Below are positions 1 through 10,904 of a stretch of 64,000 nucleotides of DNA, one piece after another. This DNA is from Talaromyces rugulosus. Taxonomy: Eukaryota; Ascomycota; Eurotiomycetes; Eurotiales; Trichocomaceae. The position numbers were made by a program, and so were the translations under genes. Location of the stretch: positions 4,278,001-4,342,000 of the forward strand of contig NC_049562.1 of assembly GCF_013368755.1 (NCBI RefSeq), in the 5' to 3' direction. Position 1 is the first letter of the stretch. Each line of letters starts with the position of its first letter. Under the pieces are notes generated by a model. It had not been told where the DNA came from, made no database searches, and worked only from the letters and a program-made list of their open reading frames with translations.

Positions 1-3000
1 ACAGCTATCTACTCCTACCATCGATAGCTCAACGAATGGCCTGCTCACTCCCTCCAAGAATAACCCGACAGGCGCGACTACGCCCACATCTTCTTCATCC
101 AAGCGTTTGTCCAGTATGCCTCATGCAACTGGACTTGGCGCTCGTACAATCAGCCCGACCGATGCTCGGAGAATGAAGCGCATGTCCATGATGCCGCCAG
201 CGCCGCCTGTTCCATTTACACCCCCTGCTCCACAGAGTCTACCGGCCGATCCTGCTCCTACTTTGCGCCCACGGTCATCTCAATCACCTTCCATGATCCC
301 TAGAAAAGCCGATACTCCTTCCTCTTCACGAACGACTCCAGACCCTAACCGCAAGTCGTATAGTTCGGGCATGTCACTATCTTCAAGTACGAGCTACAAT
401 TCTGTTCGCAACTCTAGCGGCTCACTGCAACCGCGTCTCTCTCAAACATTTTCTTCGTCACGACTACCTACGCCAAAGCCTCGCACAGAGGCATCAAACG
501 GCGCCTCTGAGGAAGAAGTTCCGCCAGTTCCGGCTATTCCCAAAGCCTACGAGTCGCCAAAAACTGAGTTCGACGCCCTTTTCCCTCCAAGCTTTCGAAA
601 ATCAAGCTTCCCACCTGATGCCGGACTCGCTAGTTCAGATTCGAGACGTGGCTCTGATTCCAGCGGTCCGTCTGCGGTTACCAATAATAGCCAGGACAGT
701 TCCGTGCACAATGGATCTCGTATGGTGGGAACTAAAACCCCGGAAACCAAGGGAAAACAACAGACTTCTCTGGGCCGCAAGGGTCTGCAGGCTTTGAAAC
801 TACCTCCGTTGAACCTACTGCCACTGAGCACGCCTATGGCCGCGAAAATTGATGCCTTGAGGGATGGTCCGACCAGGGAAGAACTGAATCCATCCACTCC
901 TCAACGTGGAAATATGGCAAAGACACCCAGTACCCCATTGACAGCTTCCAAGGCATACTTTTTCGGTGCGGACGATGCCGATATGGAACCTCTTCAATTG
1001 CCACGTAGCAGCACCTCACATTTTCTGGTTAGTACCTCGAACTCTTCGACGTTACGAGCCCCTAGCAGCTCCAGTGCTATCGTTCCATTGGAAATGCCTT
1101 CCAGTAAGCGGAATATGTCGCCCTATATATCCTCCTCCCTGCCCAAAACCAGCGGTGATTACAGCTATATGCGTCACAAGAATAGCGAGGACTACTCTCA
1201 GAGCTCCCAACAAACCGGCAGGTTGACTGGTCCCAGACCTCAAACGCAATCATCTGTCTTTTCTTTCAATACCGAATCTGGAAGCCGCCTTTCAAGTACT
1301 CCAGATCCTGAAAAGACTAGTACCATGTCCAAAAGCAAGGTTCCTACTACGACTCTCAGGCACAGCATATCAAAACCTCAATTGATATCTGACACCAAAA
1401 CAAACATGGCCAAATATGATAATATGCCACCCCCTCGGCTTCCAGCATCTGCTACTTGGAATGGCCTCTCATCGGTTACTACGCGCACAAGCCCTGCTCT
1501 GAAGCCTGCCTACTTGATCACCCGGCGCAAGTCGTCAGTTTCTAGCCTAAATGCAAAGCAATCCGACTATAGCAACGACTCCAACTCGGTGACTTTGCCG
1601 AGTCCGATAGTTACGGACCCAGGTGAAACAGACCCAGCAAGTCACGGCCGTCAATCATCATCTATTCTGTCACCAGTCCACAAGATCATCAGTTCCGCCA
1701 AATCCAATGCGTCATTGAAAGCACGTTCCACAGATCAGAGTCCAATCACGGACGAGTCTATTGCTGATGAGGAAATGCGCAGGCTTGGAAGCAAGAGGAA
1801 AGACACTGAAATCGCAGCTAAGGAATTGGATGAATTGCACCGGAGGGCCTGTCCGAAAGAGCGTGTTGGTGCTGCACAAGCACTAAAGATGGCTACCCTC
1901 AATATCTTTGAACGCGGTGAAATCATTGATTTCAAAGATATCTATTTCTGTGGAACGCAAAAGGCTAAGAAGCACGTGGGTGACCTGAAATCTCAGAATG
2001 CAAATTTTGGATACGACGATGATCGAGGTGACTATCAAATCGTTATTGGTGACCACCTAGCCTACCGATACGAAGTGGTCGATTTATTGGGCAAGGGTAG
2101 CTTCGGCCAGGTCGTTCGGTGTGTTGACCATAAAACGGGTAAGCTGGTAGCCGTGAAGATTATTCGCAACAAGAAGAGGTTCCATCAGCAGGCGTTGGTC
2201 GAGGTCAACATCCTGCAAAAGCTGAAAGAATGGGTGAGTTTAATGCAACAGCCTTGAAAAACTACGAGTTGAAACTAATCATGGATATTACAGGACCCCG
2301 AGCGCAAACATAGTGTTCTACGATTCACGCAAAGCTTCTACTTCCGCGGGCATTTATGCATATCTAGCGAACTTTTGGGCATGAACTTGTATGAGTTCAT
2401 CAAGGCACACCACTTCAAGGGCTTTTCTGTGAAGCTCATTCGCCAATTCACCAAACAGATGCTTAGTACTCTTGTGCTTCTCCAGTCGAAGAAAGTCATA
2501 CATTGCGATTTGAAACCTGAAAATGTCCTGCTTGCTCATCCAATGCGGTCTGAGATTAAGGTTATCGACTTTGGATCTAGCTGCTTCGAGCACGAAAAGG
2601 TCTACACTTATATCCAGAGTAGATTCTACCGTTCACCTGAAGTCATCCTAGGGATGTCGTATGGGATACCTATCGATATGTGGAGTTTGGGTTGCATCCT
2701 CGCCGAACTTTTCACCGGCTATCCTATTTTCCCCGGAGAAAATGAACAAGAACAGCTAGCATGTATCATGGAGATATTCGGCCCCCCGGAAAAACATTTG
2801 ATTGACAAAAGCACCCGCAAAAAGCTGTTTTTCGATTCAATGGGCAAGCCTCGCTTGACCGTGTCGTCAAAGGGCCGCAGACGTCGACCAAGCTCCAAGG
2901 ACTTGAGACAAGCCTTGAAATGTGACGATGATGCATTCTTGGATTTCGTTTCCAGATGTCTCCGATGGGATCCAAACCGTCGTCTCAACCCCAACGACGC

Positions 3001-3340
3001 ATTGAATCATGAGTTCATTACCGGAATCAAAGCCGCGCCTCGTCCTCGGACATACTTGTCAAGTACTAACGCCTCCTCAAAGCGGCTTACCACCGGGGGA
3101 GTACGGCCGCTGCCGGACCCTCCAGCAAGTTTCAAACACGCATCTCCCTCCAAAAACACAAGCAGCTCCCCGGTGAAGTTAGCTCCTAAGCGAATCTCAA
3201 CTACCAATAACCTTCAGCCTACCGCCGGAAAACGAATTTCCAATAGTGGAACATATAACACCAGCTCGGCATTGCCACGCAGAAACCCCAGTGGCAATAT
3301 GGCAGCGGCAGCTGCAGCTACGAGCTTGTCGAACAAGTGA
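1..3340 (+). CDS. DYRK-family protein kinase, Pom1-like (5' end outside window)
   Basis: Serine/threonine kinase of the DYRK family, closest in organisation to fission yeast Pom1, which controls cell polarity and size. The frame is open from base 2, so the start lies to the left of the window. Exons are <1-2233 and 2294-3340; the 60-base intron has GTGAGT and ACAG ends. The first ~680 visible residues are low-complexity, rich in Ser, Pro and Thr. The kinase domain then begins with the glycine loop GKGSFGQV and the lysine in AVKII, followed by HCDLKPEN (catalytic loop), DFGSSC (metal binding) and YTYIQSRFYRSPEV. The last has the Tyr-x-Tyr activation loop that DYRK kinases autophosphorylate. 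A basic insert GRRRRPSS and the DPNRR motif close the domain. The tail is basic and disordered, ending in an alanine run. Family call is firm; Pom1 orthology is inferred. Confidence 0.9.
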
Positions 3341-4157
3341 ACGACCTCAATTTGATTATGACCAAGGCAAAAGTCACGATAGATGATGCTGTATAAATAC
3401 GCCTCTATATTATAATAATAATTTTCCTTTTTCTTGTTGTTGTTGCGCCCTTATATCATCATTCCTAGCAGCATAGACATGTTGGCATGTTTTTGGTTGT
3501 CTCTTTTTTTTGGCCTCGTTGAGTGCTCGCCGTTCAATCATTGGTGACAGGGCCAAGTTCACCATCAAATACCCCCCCATCGACCTTTTTTAGCATTTTT
3601 TTTTCTATTCCCCCCTCCCATGAAATGATTTGTCAGATTTTATGTTTCTTCTTCTCTTTTTTTTTGGTTCTTGTTTGATGCTGATGTTATGACCCGTGGT
3701 TCAAAATATTGTTGTTGTAACCTATGAAGCATGGCTTGGATAGTTGGGAGTGTGTGTCTGTCAGTGTTGCATGTATCTACCTATTTGAATTTGCTCTTTT
3801 TCCCCCTACTTCTTGATACAATTCAAGTATGATTCTAGTAACATTTTTATTCTTTGTCTTTGCAGTAGCGATTTAGACATCATTGCTATTGATATATAAA
3901 GTCACTGCTTTCGTAGACTTGACCCCTGGACTTTATATCAATTGATCAACATCGAATTGGTTAAACATTTGAATTCATATATCAACAATATTCATCAATT
4001 GATGTTACTGGTCAAAAATGATGTACGATAGTCCAGATTGAATCAAAATATGGTATCAGTTTTCTAAGAACAATGTTACAAACTAATATATAAAACTCCG
4101 GATCCAAGAGATACAAGAAAAAAACACAAATGTTAAAAAGCCATGCAGTAGTAAACG

Positions 4158-4198
<41 letters not shown>

Positions 4199-4206
4199 TA
4201 GCCAAA
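3341..4206. other. intergenic, convergent 3' regions
   Basis: No gene seen. AT- and T-rich 3' flank of the kinase, then the 3' side of the ERV41 gene, which points the other way. Contains T-runs, TATATAA-like stretches and a GA microsatellite at 4163-4194. Confidence 0.6.
4163..4194. repeat. (GA)16 microsatellite
   Basis: Sixteen uninterrupted GA units lie 13 bases beyond the stop codon of the ERV41 gene, so they probably fall in its 3' UTR (as a CT tract in the transcript). Confidence 0.95.
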
Positions 4207-5622
4207 TCACTCGTCGTAGGCCGAGTGTGTGCGTCCGTTCAACACACCCTCTGACCGACGTGTTCGCCGTCTAACAAATTCCATCGCCCAGGAAGACAAC
4301 TGAAAGAGCCATCCACCAGTGACAATCACTCCCGAGACGACGTTGACGAGACGCACCAGCAAAGCCAAAAAGCTGCCGCGCTCCTCGTTGACAAACAACA
4401 GGACGGGCTCGATGTTGTACTTGAAGAAAACGCCCGGGGAGTTCCAAGGGTTCTCGGGTAAAGCGAGAGATTGGCTCGTGGCCGAGTACTGGTTTGTGAA
4501 GATGGTGTTTTTGGCCTTTTTGAAAGCCAGGGCCGGGTTGGCCGTGTATTTTTCAACAGCGTTGTTGCTTCGAGAGTAGATGGTCGGCACGATGTTGAGG
4601 AAGTACTGGTATTTATAGTAGTGGGTTTCGGTGGTTGATATGGTTTTGTCGAGCGGGTTGAGTAGAGAAGGATAGTGTGGTCCAAAGGACAGCTCGGTAA
4701 TCATGTGCGAGAAATTGAATTTTGCATGCTATATCGCCGGTTAGAATTGAAATGAAAGTCAAAAGGCTGAGAGTTTAAACTTACATCGAGATGTTGTAAA
4801 ATGTCACTATATCCATGTCCTCGCGCCTATAGCGATACAGTCAGCCCCGTCCCAAACAAATCAACCGGAGAATAGAGTCACTCACTGTTACGTGAAAGTC
4901 TCCCTGGACCTTGTTCCCTTCCAAGCTACCATAAATGCGACAAGAGTCTGCGGGGTACTTCCCACTCAACCTGGGGGTTCTGGGGAACTTTCTGCGCGGG
5001 TTCCGGCGCACATGCTGGATGACATGGTGGGCGTGCATGTCTTCCTCTTGGGCCAACAGCCGATTGTTATCCTCAGCGTTGAGAGTCTGATACTCGTGCT
5101 CACCAGAGGAGATCTGGTTCAGTTTGTTGTTCCACAGCTCCCAATTCGTGTTGTCCTTTGTGAGTAGCATGCCAGCCATGATATGATCGCCCGAGGCGTC
5201 TTGCACATTGATTTGGAGATCCATGCAGGGCATGTGGACGACCATGTCGAGATTCATCTGCAGATCGCGTGACACGCCCTTTTCGACGCTGAAGTGCTGG
5301 TTTTCTGTGCCCCGGTACCATTTCAACAGCTCTCCGAGCGATAGAATCGTGCAGACAGTATAGATAAACACCGTCCACTGTCCTCCGCGGCGTGTCGGGG
5401 TAACGTAACTCGCTTTGGTTTTGGCTAGAGGTACAACTATCAGCCTGTTTACTTGCGTTGAAGAAGCGCGATTGAGGATGGAATTGAAAGTAAGAAGAGA
5501 GACAAAACAAAACAAGAGCCAAACGTACGAAAGGCGTCAAATGTCCTGAAGCCAGCGGTGCTACCGCTTGCTTTCTCCCCGAATGCATCCTCGTCGAGGC
5601 CGTGCCCTGAGAAGCCGTTCAT
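4207..5622 (-). CDS. erv41: ER-Golgi cargo receptor Erv41 (ERGIC-2 family)
   Basis: Component of the Erv41-Erv46 complex of COPII vesicles, which retrieves ER residents and helps glycoproteins cycle between ER and Golgi. Exons on the minus strand: 5529-5622, 4886-5424, 4785-4826 and 4207-4728, giving 398 residues; all three introns have GT/AG ends and keep phase. The N-terminus has the family motif FDAFPKTK (split by intron 1) and a first membrane segment near FIYTVCTILSLGELLKW. A long lumenal part follows (GDFHV, FNFSHMITELSFG, YPSLLNPLD, IVPTIY, TNQYS). A second membrane segment LVRLVNVVSGVIVTGG sits before a short basic cytosolic tail. Length and two-membrane layout match the family. Confidence 0.92.
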
Positions 5623-5996
5623 CGCGACGGCGGGAATCCACGCAACTATACTAGAATGTTGTCATGAAAAGAAAAGAAAAAGAATGAACATGTATTCAGC
5701 TAAGAACACATCACCTGCATACAGGTCAATTGGGAATCGCAGACCGGCAAGCAGCGCAAAAAAGCAGAGGGCGAAGAAGCGGCGGGCCAGACGCAGAGAG
5801 AGTGCGGAGAGGCCAGCTTTCCGAATTCCTTCGGAGCCAGCCCGATCAGGAAGGCTGCTGTTTCATCCGCCAAGGACAAGGAGAACTATACCTCTCTGTG
5901 CATTTCAATGAGGTCTAATAATCAAGGTCATAATTTGTCATTGCAATAAACTCACTAGGCTACGCTATACTATACTATAATAATACATTTGTCTGG
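5623..5996. other. intergenic, ERV41 promoter side
   Basis: About 370 bases between the ERV41 start and the stop of the upstream same-strand coiled-coil gene. Purine-rich on the + strand; short open frames here have no recognisable product. Confidence 0.5.
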
Positions 5997-8107
5997 TTAC
6001 ACTTCAAAAATCTCCCCCAGTGCTACGCCCGCCCCCTCTGCACCAGCCCGACTGTCGACCAGATCGAGGCGCCATCCATTCCAGTTTCGTAGTTTTCGTT
6101 TCACCTCGCGCGCCCATTCGACTCGTTTGCGCGCTTCTTCTTCCGCCTGTGCGCGGGCAAAGGCGTCCTCGTCAAACTCGTCGTTGTCCTCCTCGGCGAG
6201 CAATTCAAGGCTGCCTCGCGCGGCCGGAGGGTGGTTTTGGATAGAGGCCTGTCGTTCCCGGGTGTTGTTGCTGTTGGCGTTGTTGCCAGTAAAAGCTGCC
6301 AGGCCACTCGAGATCACTGTAGCAAAAGAAGAATGCTGTTGCTGTTGCGAGCGGTTCTGCATCATGAGGCTCCTGCGCCGTGAATGATTGGGAGCACCTC
6401 CGACCAGATCGACCTCGTCAAAGGTATTCCCCGGGCTGGTAGACGTCTCAAACTCTTCCTCCCCCTCTTCTTCTCCAAGCTCCTTTCTCCTTTCTTTCCA
6501 GGCCCCCCTTCGTAAATCAAAGTTCTCGCCTTCGAGTTCGCGCACCCTGCGCTCCAATTGGGCGCGCTCTTCATCTTCAAGCTCATCCAAGCTCTCATTT
6601 CCTTCAACCCCGGCTTCTCGCTTTTTGCTTCGCTCTTTGTCTTCTCGTAATCGAAGGTTCTCGTTTTCCACGCTAGCGAGTTTCTTCTTCAAAATCGCCA
6701 GTTCCTTTTCCATTTTCTCGTGGTCCTTGAGTCGCGTTTGATGTCGAGTCTCAGACTCCTTGTGTAGGTTACCGAGAGCCTGTAATTTCTTGTCCAAAGT
6801 GTCGGCTCTCTTTTCAGATATGGTCTTTGCCTCTTGTAGCTCTTCTATTTCCCGCCTAAGGTTCTTGATTAATGTTTCCGAGCTTGTTTTGTCAACGCCT
6901 TCTTTCATTGCCTTCTCAGATGCTCGGGAAAGCGACTGTTTGGTATCTACGAGCTCTTGTTGTGACTTTTCAAGGGCAATTTCACTCTGAGAAAGCTTCT
7001 CCTCCAAAGCTGTTATCTGGCCTTGATAGCCGTTGCTTGATGTTGATTCCGAGGAGAGCTGGGCACGTAGATTCGAAATTTCAAGCTCCATGGCTTCGAT
7101 AGTAGACGACTTGGATTCCAGCTCTTGTACAAGCTCTGACTGCGGTGATTCCGCATGGCCGGCGGCGGTTGCTCGGTGGGTTTTGGATTGCAGAAGAGAA
7201 TTTTGTCGCTGTAGGGAGGCAATCTCTGTCCTCTAAAGGTCATAATGTCAGATAAGAAAGAAAACAACAAAAACTCAAAGGGGGGGGGGGGGGGGGGGGG
7301 GGGGGGGTAGTATACCAGTGACTCTATCTCGGCGACCTGCTTTTCCGCCTTGTCTAAGCGATCTTTCAATTCGACCACTTCAACACTGGATTCCCGGATA
7401 TCCTCAAGCTCGTTCTCTGACTTTTGCCTCCTTGAATTGGCATCATCAAGATCCTTTTCCAACTTCTTGTTCTCCTTCTCGAGTTCCTCCACGCGGGCGG
7501 CTTGTCTGCGAAACACCTCGTGGACTTGCTCACTGTCTGGAGCTAATGGTGGAAGCGGTGGAGGTGATTTCATCCCGGCCACTGGCGAAACCGTTGTTGA
7601 GACTGACGTTCGGAATGAAGAGGATCGTCTCTTCGATTGCATTGATAGCGAGGGCTGTCGTGCGTGTAGCCCACGGGTTGGTAGTGCTGCGACGACCTCG
7701 CCAGGGCTGGCTTCTGGCCCAGGCGAGGTTGGCGCGTCCGGCATAGGCTCAGTTGGCGATTCAACTTCCTTTTCTGCAGCTTCCTCCTTCTCATCTGTTT
7801 TCTCGGGTTCTGGCTCCTTTTCAGCTTCGAGTTCGGTTGGTTCCTTATCTGGCTTGTCTCCGGCGCTGTCATCCGGTTTCGTAGTAGCAGCAGCAGCACC
7901 CTCATCCTTGCCGGCGGTCTCGCCAGCTGCAACTTTCTTGCCTGTCTTTTTACCCTTTTGCTTCTGCATTTGAGCGACCTATCCAGAAATAAGGTTTGTC
8001 TGTTAGTAAAACAAAGAATCACGCCTCCAGGGGTAATAAATGCAACTCACGCGCTTCCGGGCAGCGGCGAGCTTCTCGGCCTTGGCCTTTTCCTCGTCGT
8101 CCGCCAT
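5997..8107 (-). CDS. long coiled-coil protein (golgin-like, 'M protein repeat' type)
   Basis: Function not firmly known. Exons: 8051-8107, 7316-7978 and 5997-7232, giving 651 residues. The first exon encodes a charged start, MADDEEKAKAEKLAAARKR. Next come a Lys/Glu/Ala-rich linker and a short Ser/Pro segment. From about residue 170 to 500 there are long heptad stretches (VEELEKENKKLEKDLDDA, LRREIEELQEAKTISEKR), which predict an extended coiled coil. The C-terminus has an acidic patch (EEDNDEFDEDAF) and a conserved-looking block KRKLRNWNGWRLDLVD. Architecture suggests a tether or scaffold such as a golgin, but no GRIP motif was seen. Intron 2 carries an extreme G/C homopolymer. Phase is kept only with the acceptor before 7232. 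Confidence 0.8.
7280..7307. repeat. 28-base G homopolymer (C-run in transcript)
   Basis: Twenty-eight consecutive G on the + strand, inside the 83-base intron 2 (7233-7315) of the coiled-coil gene, just after its donor. The pre-mRNA reads it as C28. Confidence 0.95.
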
Positions 8108-8548
8108 TTTTATTTTTGGGGTTGGCTAACTGTTCGCTTTTCACTTCAGCTCAGACTTCTTGATTTTGATATATTTCCGGCCAGCGGGATTCGTTGCGAC
8201 ACAGTTCTCGAGGGAGAGTTGCAGCTCGCGCAAGTCGCGGGGGATGACAACTGCGGAAAGGGACAGCTTGCGGAGAACGCACGGACCATGGGGTTCGTCC
8301 AGAGGTAAAAATAGCACAATTATTATTGTACACCTTAGTACTTAGTAGTCAATGTTAACTACTATTGAAAGCAGATTCGGTGTTGAATTGGCCGATCTAC
8401 TTTATCTTCCACGGATCTCAATGGGTCACAATGAATGATGTAAATTTTCATATGAACATGTCCCATCTCAGTACTAATTCACGGTTCTATTTCTAGGTTC
8501 GGTTTTGACACAGTACTCTCTGACTCCTAGTGCCAAGATTCATACGCT
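8108..8548. other. intergenic, promoter of coiled-coil gene
   Basis: No gene seen. Contains the 5' flank of the coiled-coil gene and the 3' flank of the peroxiredoxin gene, both on the minus strand. Confidence 0.5.
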
Positions 8549-9383
8549 TCACAGAGAAGCAAGAACAGTGTCTGCACCAGATTTCTTCAAGGAATATGCC
8601 CGATTAGTAACGTTGATTAAAAAAACACAAGTTTTCTGCCAGAGAAACCTTGGGGGTTAGGTTTAAAACTCACCTTGAGAGCACCTCTCTCGGTTTCAAT
8701 ATCGGCATATGTAACCTTGCCGTGGTCGATAACCAGAGCATAGCGTCCGGTGCGGCCTGAGGCGGCGTCTGCCCAGTCGATGCTCTTGGAGAATTTGGCA
8801 TCGAGGTCCGACAAGAACAGCTTCACACGTATACAATGAGCACATTCTCTAAGCCACAAACTCAAGGAGAAGAAGAAAGAGAGAGAAAACCCACAATGGA
8901 GTCGTCAGTAATCTTGTTCGCCTTGCCCCATGCGCTCATGACAAAAGGATCGTTGTATGCCACAACGGCCACGACGTCAACGCCCTTGGCCTTGAATTGT
9001 GGCAGGTTTTGGATGTAGCCGGGCAAGTGGCTCACCGAACAAGTAGGAGTGAAGGCTCCTTTTGAAGGAAAAAAAGTATTAGAATCGCGTTTTACACATA
9101 TAAGGGATCGATATATAAGTAGATGGATTGAAAAACTCACCCGGAACAGCGAAAACGACGACTTTCTTGTCGGCCCACTCTTTGGAGGCATTGTATGCTA
9201 CGGGCAAACCGCACGCGGTGATGTCGCCCTTCTCCTCGGTGTAGGGAATGTAGCTGTAGCTATATTAGCACAATTCCGCAATATAAAGATCCATCATGCC
9301 TAAAACCATTAGACCGAGGGCTGGCAGACTCACGAGAAGACTACGTCCGAGGGGAAGCTGTCGCCGGCCTTGAGAGTAGGCAT
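8549..9383 (-). CDS. PMP20-type peroxiredoxin (Asp f 3 homologue)
   Basis: Thiol peroxidase of the Prx5/AhpE-like PMP20 family, reducing hydrogen and alkyl peroxides; in Aspergillus the orthologue is the allergen Asp f 3. Five exons: 9334-9383, 9141-9253, 8895-9058, 8674-8820 and 8549-8584, giving 169 residues, the family length. Motifs: start [17 protein letters not shown], then [15 protein letters not shown], and the active site PGAFTPTCS with the peroxidatic Cys in TPTC. Also [15 protein letters not shown] and [15 protein letters not shown]. The acceptor at 9254/9253 was chosen because it restores FSYIPY; the one six bases upstream would insert two residues. The C-terminal exon is only 36 bases and ends in ASL, not a standard peroxisomal SKL-type signal. 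Confidence 0.93.
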
Positions 9384-9521
9384 TTTAAAGATATATTTAT
9401 AATGGACCGGTTTATTAGGATATGGGCAAGAGTGTTTCAGGTCTGATGAGAGCGCGAGAGAAGAAAAGAATTGAATGAATTGATATCGGAGTAGGGCGGG
9501 GAGGGGAGTGCGGGGGGTTGA

Positions 9522-9539
9522 GATAGCGCTCGCGCTATC
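9522..9539. promoter_or_regulatory. 8-bp inverted repeat beside a TCACGTCA element
   Basis: GATAGCGC, two bases, then GCGCTATC, about 140-155 bases upstream of the peroxiredoxin start. TCACGTCA follows directly (9538-9545) and resembles a bZIP site. Binding is inferred only. Confidence 0.4.
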
Positions 9540-9676
9540 ACGTCATGCTCGCCCTAAAGCCCTAACCAGTTCCTTTCTACATTTATATATGTATTTATGG
9601 GTATATTTGCTGAGGATGGAGTTGTATTTGTATTTAGCATCAATGCAGAAATTATATTGATGTAGAAGTAATGGAT

Positions 9677-10904
9677 CTAGCTTCGAAGTTCTAACAGCAG
9701 GCTTCCCCTTGCCTTTTCGTATACATCGTCAAGGTCCTCAAACCAGACTCATTTCATGCGGTCTTTTAGCTACTCTCTCACAATGGGTAAGCAGTCATTG
9801 TAACTCTTCCCTGTCATCTTGTCGGTCTGCATTTCATATAATTGGCTAGTCGGGCGAGACGTTTCCTGCGCTCGTAATTCCTTGTCGTAGATAGTATTGG
9901 ATGATGCGACCGAGTATATAACCGTCTTCAATTGACTGCCCAGCCCCAGCCCCTGTCAAGAAGTCAGTCTTTGAATGTACTATACAATACATGACCATTT
10001 ACCTTGGTGAGGTAGCATCTAATAGAACTTTTAGTCGATGGTCTACATCCCATTGGGTGGAGAATGTCTTACCGCATGAGTAGCGTCCCCAAGAAGAACA
10101 AGCTTCCCTCCAGCAAAAGTCCACTGGTGGATCCACTCCCTATCATTCAATAGCCATTTTGTGGGTTGTGCAGGCATCTGATCAATAACGAAACGCACTG
10201 TTGGACTAAAATTGGAAAACTTGCTGGCGAGCTCCTGTCGGTCTCTAGTTGCGGCCTAGCTCTCCTTGAAGCCCCTGAGCGTAGTTTGGTCCTCTGTGAC
10301 GAACGCGACAACATTCAATGTCTTGTTCTTACTAATGGGATATACTAAAAAAAGCTTATCACTGCCTAGATAGCTCATGGAATATGTCGGAAACGGCAAC
10401 CCTCCCTTGATAGAATCGATTGGCACAAGCCCGCGGTAGGCTATGCGGCCACTGTATTGCGGTTTGTCGACAATGTACTGCGAGCGGATGATAGAATGTA
10501 TACCGTCGCAGCCGATAACAAAGTCGGCGGTTGAGGTTGTGCGGTCGGCAAAATGTAATAGCACCTTTCCATTGATATCCTGTGTAACAATTGATAATAG
10601 ACATTGTCATCATGGATTATTACGGAGAAGAGGCTAGTTGGATGAGTTATACCGAAACTGAAACACTGCTTGTTGATCCACAGTTGAGCCGCTTGTCGTT
10701 CTTCCGATTGTAGCAAGCAGAATTTTTCGGAAAGTCGGCTCGACGCACCGAGCATTGCTGCATGTTGCTGTCGGTGGCGGCAGGCAAGGTGATGATCTCG
10801 CCATCGCTGTCGTATCGGCGAAACGAGAGAGCGGCGACCAAACCGCCAATGCCTCCGCCAGCAACTCCTATGCGCAACGGAGTCTTTTCAGCTGGAGCGG
10901 CCAT
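9677..10904 (-). pseudogene. FAD-dependent monooxygenase (salicylate hydroxylase-like), decayed
   Basis: Remains of a class A flavoprotein monooxygenase. In order on the minus strand are the dinucleotide-binding start RIGVAGGGIGGLVAALSF (GxGxxG), a substrate/FAD block DFVIGCDGIHS, LVLLGDATHA with the GD motif, MLPHQG, GAGQSIEDGYILGR, and a C-terminal block ending VWFEDLDDVYEKAR. Lesions: the N-terminal frame breaks after FRRYDSDGEI. The usual 60-80 residues before DFVIGCDG are largely missing. A TAG at 10256-10258 sits where the frame otherwise runs on as AATRDRQEL. A frame change follows GRIIQ. TAG at 9770-9772 and TGA at 9749-9751 both sit where Trp would be expected. Introns at about 10020-10075 and 9957-10004 still have GT/AG ends. 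A functional product is very unlikely. Confidence 0.85.

Noticed and set aside
7281..7307. Poly-proline tract as protein
   Set aside because: The C-run would read as Pro if the intron were retained, but splicing at 7233-7315 links two coiled-coil segments in phase and the read-through soon stops.
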